A DNA stretch of 64,000 nucleotides from Balanoglossus misakiensis (lineage: Eukaryota; Hemichordata). The stretch spans positions 5,022,001-5,086,000 of the forward strand of contig CM082598.2 of assembly GCA_040954595.2 (NCBI GenBank). Reading direction: 5' to 3'. How positions within the stretch are numbered: the stretch's first letter is position 1; the number at the start of each line of letters is the position of its first letter. This document shows, in pieces, positions 60,578-64,000 of this stretch. Both the position numbers and the translations under genes were made by a program. Below the pieces are notes generated by a model. That model searched no databases. It saw nothing but the letters and a program-made list of their open reading frames with translations, and was not told the DNA's origin.

Positions 60578-60876
60578 TATGCTGAAAAGTGCAGTGGCAG
60601 CTCTTGGGCATTGAAGTGTAGTAACCAGCTCATTCAACATTACATATAAATACACAGCACTGGCAATGGGTACCTTCAGTAATGCCCGGATTTTGACTTT
60701 TGGTGACCTTCAAAGATGTAAGGTCGCTCGGCATTTTGTGAGGGTTGGAGGAGGTGGGGGGCGGGGTGACACCTCTCATTTATACCCACCCGTAGAAATC
60801 AACAAGTCTACATCCGGTAAGCTAACAGAAAGTGCTCCATCAGCACCTCCTGAATGTGGGTTTTATATAGTTGGAT

Positions 60877-60950
60877 GAATGAATGAATGAATGAATGAAC
60901 GAAGAACGGACGGACGGACGAACAAACAAACAAACAAACAAACAAACAAA

Positions 60951-60980
<30 letters not shown>
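60877..60980. repeat. Compound GAAT/GGAC/AAAC/AAAT microsatellite
   Basis: Four successive tetramer runs within about 100 bases. Confidence 0.9.
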
Positions 60981-60981
<1 letters not shown>

Positions 60982-61356
60982 CGGCCTTGAGACAAAAGTG
61001 CAGGTAGCCCTGTTAATTTATCAAAGTTCTCGTTAAAATTGAAAGTTGCCGGATCACTGACCATATTCAAATGGAGCATGTTTACGACATCAAGATTTCG
61101 TTTTTCTGAGTGTTTCATTCAGTGTCAAATAATCACGACATCGTCGCCATTTACAAAATCTAAAGCAAAGTTTATTAGAAAGAAATTAGCATATAATACA
61201 AACGAGGTAGAAATATTGAATAAATAATGAGTTCAACAATTATTAACAATTATTTTTTTTTCTAGTGAAACAAGTTACAATTGCAATACAGTTACCACGC
61301 TCCAAAGTTCATTGAGGCGGTGTTTCTTATAGGTACAAAATATGTACATCGTACGA

Positions 61357-61412
61357 TCTGTCTGTCTGTCAGTCTGTCTGTGTCTGCCTGTCTGTCTGTC
61401 TGTCTCTCTCTC
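61357..61412. repeat. (CTGT)n microsatellite
   Basis: CTGT run with one CTGC variant passing into CT repeats. Confidence 0.9.
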
Positions 61413-62561
61413 ACAAACTTCAAGTCCTCATAGGTCGCCTGTTCATCGAACAATACCAGAAACACTCAGTCGACCACCGCATACTGACCATTTTCTCGAT
61501 TTACAAAAGCTAACATAAATATTTCAGAATATCAACACAATAATCTGTACAAAAGTCAGTATTTTGACATTTCAGTTTGTGTTATTTCATAGTGAGAATG
61601 GGGTACACATAAACTTGACCCCAAGATCATTATTTCATTCGTACGTATTTTAAATATATCTTGAGCAAATATTTTTTTTGAAAGTTCAATGTCCGAACAT
61701 GGAATGATTCAGGATACATAGGTACAATGTGATATAGGGAGATAACTTTCTATTGTACCTGAGTAAATAGTTGAGAATTCGCCATTCCTAAATTTCCCAC
61801 GGGGAAAACGATAAAAAAACTGACGCAAACTGAAATACACATATAGGGTAACTAAGACAGTGAATGTAAGAATGTAAATGATAGTATTGGTAGAATTAAA
61901 AGCGCATATATTACAAGTCACCAATAATCAGTTCCCGGAAATGAATGAAATCGATGTAAGCCAAATGTAAAATTCGCATTACAAACAACCAAAACCACTA
62001 AACTTTGTATCATGTTGAGAAGCACCGAGTGATAAACCGAAACTAAAGTTTGCTAGAAATTCACGAATTCCGCATGCTACATCTTGTGGTCAAAATGAAA
62101 TTTGTAAAAGTCCATTTTCAATGCATTGCGATTTTGCCAACTTTTCCCCCCAAAACATGTGTCCCATAGTATTTGAAATGCAGCGTACAAAAGTGGTAAA
62201 AATAATTCATAAATTTCACTTGACAAGGTATCATCAAAACCGCGTTTTTGACAAGAATACAATCTACTATATTTTTTAATGTGAGCATTGCTGTTGTACT
62301 CTGAAGCGGAATTCAAATACCATAGCGATTTTGGTTAGAAATATTTTTTTTCTTACCGTAAATGATCAGAAACAAAGGACGCCATCTTTGTCAAAATGGC
62401 GTCTTGCGCAATACATATTCAATTTCAGAGTTTGCAACGTCCGCAAAAATGGATTTACTCCAATAAATTCCGTTTCTCGCTGAAACGTAAACGTGAGTTT
62501 GGAATTGTGCGATCACTGAGTCTGGACACATATATACAACATGGAAGTGTTCTTATAATGG

Positions 62562-63969
62562 CTATACTCGCGATTCTCCCAATTCGCCATTGCCTGAACT
62601 CGAAGCCTCGCCGTCGAATTCCATTGCTACGCTCTCCGTGTGACTCACCAGCCGGTACATAGTGCGAGGATCCCCGAGAGAGGGAATCCCATTGCCGTGC
62701 CCGTTCCCCACTTTCTTCTCCTCCGTCGCTTCCAGCTTCTTCGCGGTTTCGGACGGCTCCCGGGGCACCAGCCTGATCTGCAGCTTGTACTTGGACCACA
62801 CTTTCTGGTAGCTGACGGCCATGGGGACCACGGTGAGCGTGAACAGCGACTGCACCAGAGCGTACACCGCCGGGAAGACTTTCACCATGGGCCCGGCGTC
62901 TTTGAACGACATGGCCATCACGGTCAGCGCCACGCCGACGTTCTGCATGCCCGTCTCGATGCCAACGGTGCGGCGCTGCGCGGGGCCCATCTTGCAGATG
63001 TAGGCGAACAGGTAGCTGAGGGCGAACCCGACGATCGGCAGGACGCAGGCGGCGAACCACAGCTGGACGGACGACCGATACGGCGCCGACGATATCATGC
63101 CCTGGAGGGTCAAACTCACCACGATGCCGACCATTCCCAGCACACCTCCTACCTGTAATAGTGACGTAATGCTTGCGTCAGAAATGCGGGTAACCACATG
63201 AGGCGTTACGCGTTGAACATGGTTATGAATAAGACAGTGGGGAGAGTTGGGGTGTGGGTGTGAAGCGCTGAATGCCGGCGCTGACTGCGATCATCATGAC
63301 GATGCTGGTGGGGGTGACGATGGCGACAATGACAATGGCGGTGTTGATGATAGTAATAACGATATTGATTATGCAATAGTGATATTGGCGGTGGCTGTGA
63401 TGATGGTTATGAGGACCACAAGAACAGACGGATATGACGTCATTCTAATTAAAAAAAATTACAGTTTCAAGCCTAGAGAACACAGGCGTGTATGCAAGTA
63501 TGATTCCAATACAACCAAGACGTAGAAGACGACTAGACGTATAATTTCCTGTTGTCAATAGTTAATTTTCCATAGCTCCAAAACTTTAGTCCTTTGATAT
63601 ATACACAAAGTTACAGTTCTATAATATATACACCATAGTTCTATAGTATATACACGAAAATAAAGTTCTACAATATGTACACCAAACTATAGTTCTATAA
63701 TATATACACCAATATATAGTTCTATGATAAATACAAAGTATAGTCCTATAAGACTTACTTTGCTGACCACCGCGGCGCCTTTCACGCACTTGCGTCGAAT
63801 CACCATGCCAACCACCACAGGCACCAGAATGGTCACCAGGGCGATAGTGATGTCCATATAAGGAATGGCCGGCACGCCCTTGTGGCTGGACCAACTCTTG
63901 CTGTAGATGAAGAGGCAGAGCGGCATCAGGCCGAACGCCAGGAAGGTGGAACAGGTAGTCATGCATATG
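62562..63969 (-). CDS. Second SLC10-type symporter, 3' part (exon 1 outside window)
   Basis: Two exons, 63969-63759 and 63152-62562, correspond in position and phase to exons 2 and 3 of the neighbouring SLC10 gene. They encode CMTTCSTFLAFGLMPLCLF, PYMDITIALVTILVPVVVG, then VGGVLGMVGIVVSLTL, MGPAQRRTVGIETGMQNVGV and a hydrophilic tail ending GELGESRV. The signature ET-x-x-QN is intact. The CCPGG-bearing first exon must lie right of base 64000. The identical intron positions mark a tandem gene duplication. Confidence 0.92.
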
Positions 63970-64000
63970 CTGTGTAGAAAGAGTGTAAGAAATGTTAGAT

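Larger units (their letters stand above)
59100..62561. other. Spacer between the two SLC10 genes
   Basis: Contains a degraded family-4 MITE and microsatellites at 60877-60980 and about 61357-61412. No coding exon is supported; the right end is probably 3' UTR of the second SLC10 gene. Confidence 0.5.

Overview
The window is animal nuclear DNA with short exons, GT-AG introns and AT-rich spacers packed with small inverted-repeat transposons, SINEs and microsatellites. The proteins resemble vertebrate orthologues closely, and the ACTR6-DEPDC4/7 gene pair matches a human neighbourhood as I remember it. This suggests a marine invertebrate, perhaps an invertebrate deuterostome such as a hemichordate or amphioxus. 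The phylum is inference; no taxon-specific marker was found.

Layout. (1) 1-25.6 kb, minus strand: the 5' half of an acetyl-CoA carboxylase gene. I could phase 23 shared coding exons without a break; the carboxyltransferase end lies beyond the left edge. Three alternative first coding exons (about 23.2, 20.0 and 16.7 kb) all enter the same second exon, directly before the predicted AMPK site. (2) 26.34-30.92 kb, plus strand: a complete ACTR6 (actin-related protein 6) gene of nine exons and 394 residues, head-to-head with the long carboxylase promoter. (3) 34.1-41.7 kb, minus strand: a complete DEP-domain gene (DEPDC4/DEPDC7 type, nine exons, 547 residues), tail-to-tail with ACTR6. (4) 42.2-45.96 kb: a tandem array of about 1.1-1.35 kb units carrying ten perfect DR1 nuclear-receptor-type motifs, followed by a cluster of strong hairpins. 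(5) 46-56 kb: gene-poor. It holds a small acidic-tailed protein gene (50.3-51.2 kb), a tiny single-pass membrane protein gene (53.4-54.0 kb) and two weak gene candidates. (6) 56.7-64 kb, minus strand: two tandem SLC10 (sodium/bile-acid symporter) paralogues, the first complete at 403 residues and the second running off the right edge.

Interspersed are at least seven short inverted-repeat element families, two tRNA-derived SINE-like copies, a fold-back element with telomere-like repeats, and duplicated exon-edge fragments in both ACTR6 and the DEPDC gene. One family's TTAA target duplication can be proven inside the window from a paralogous empty site.

The genes do not form one pathway. The carboxylase makes malonyl-CoA, ACTR6 acts in chromatin remodelling and SLC10 proteins carry anions. 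The most notable signals are the alternative first exons converging on the AMPK site and the DR1/DR4-bearing array. All exon boundaries were read by eye from reading frame, splice dinucleotides and remembered orthologue sequence; no alignment was run.
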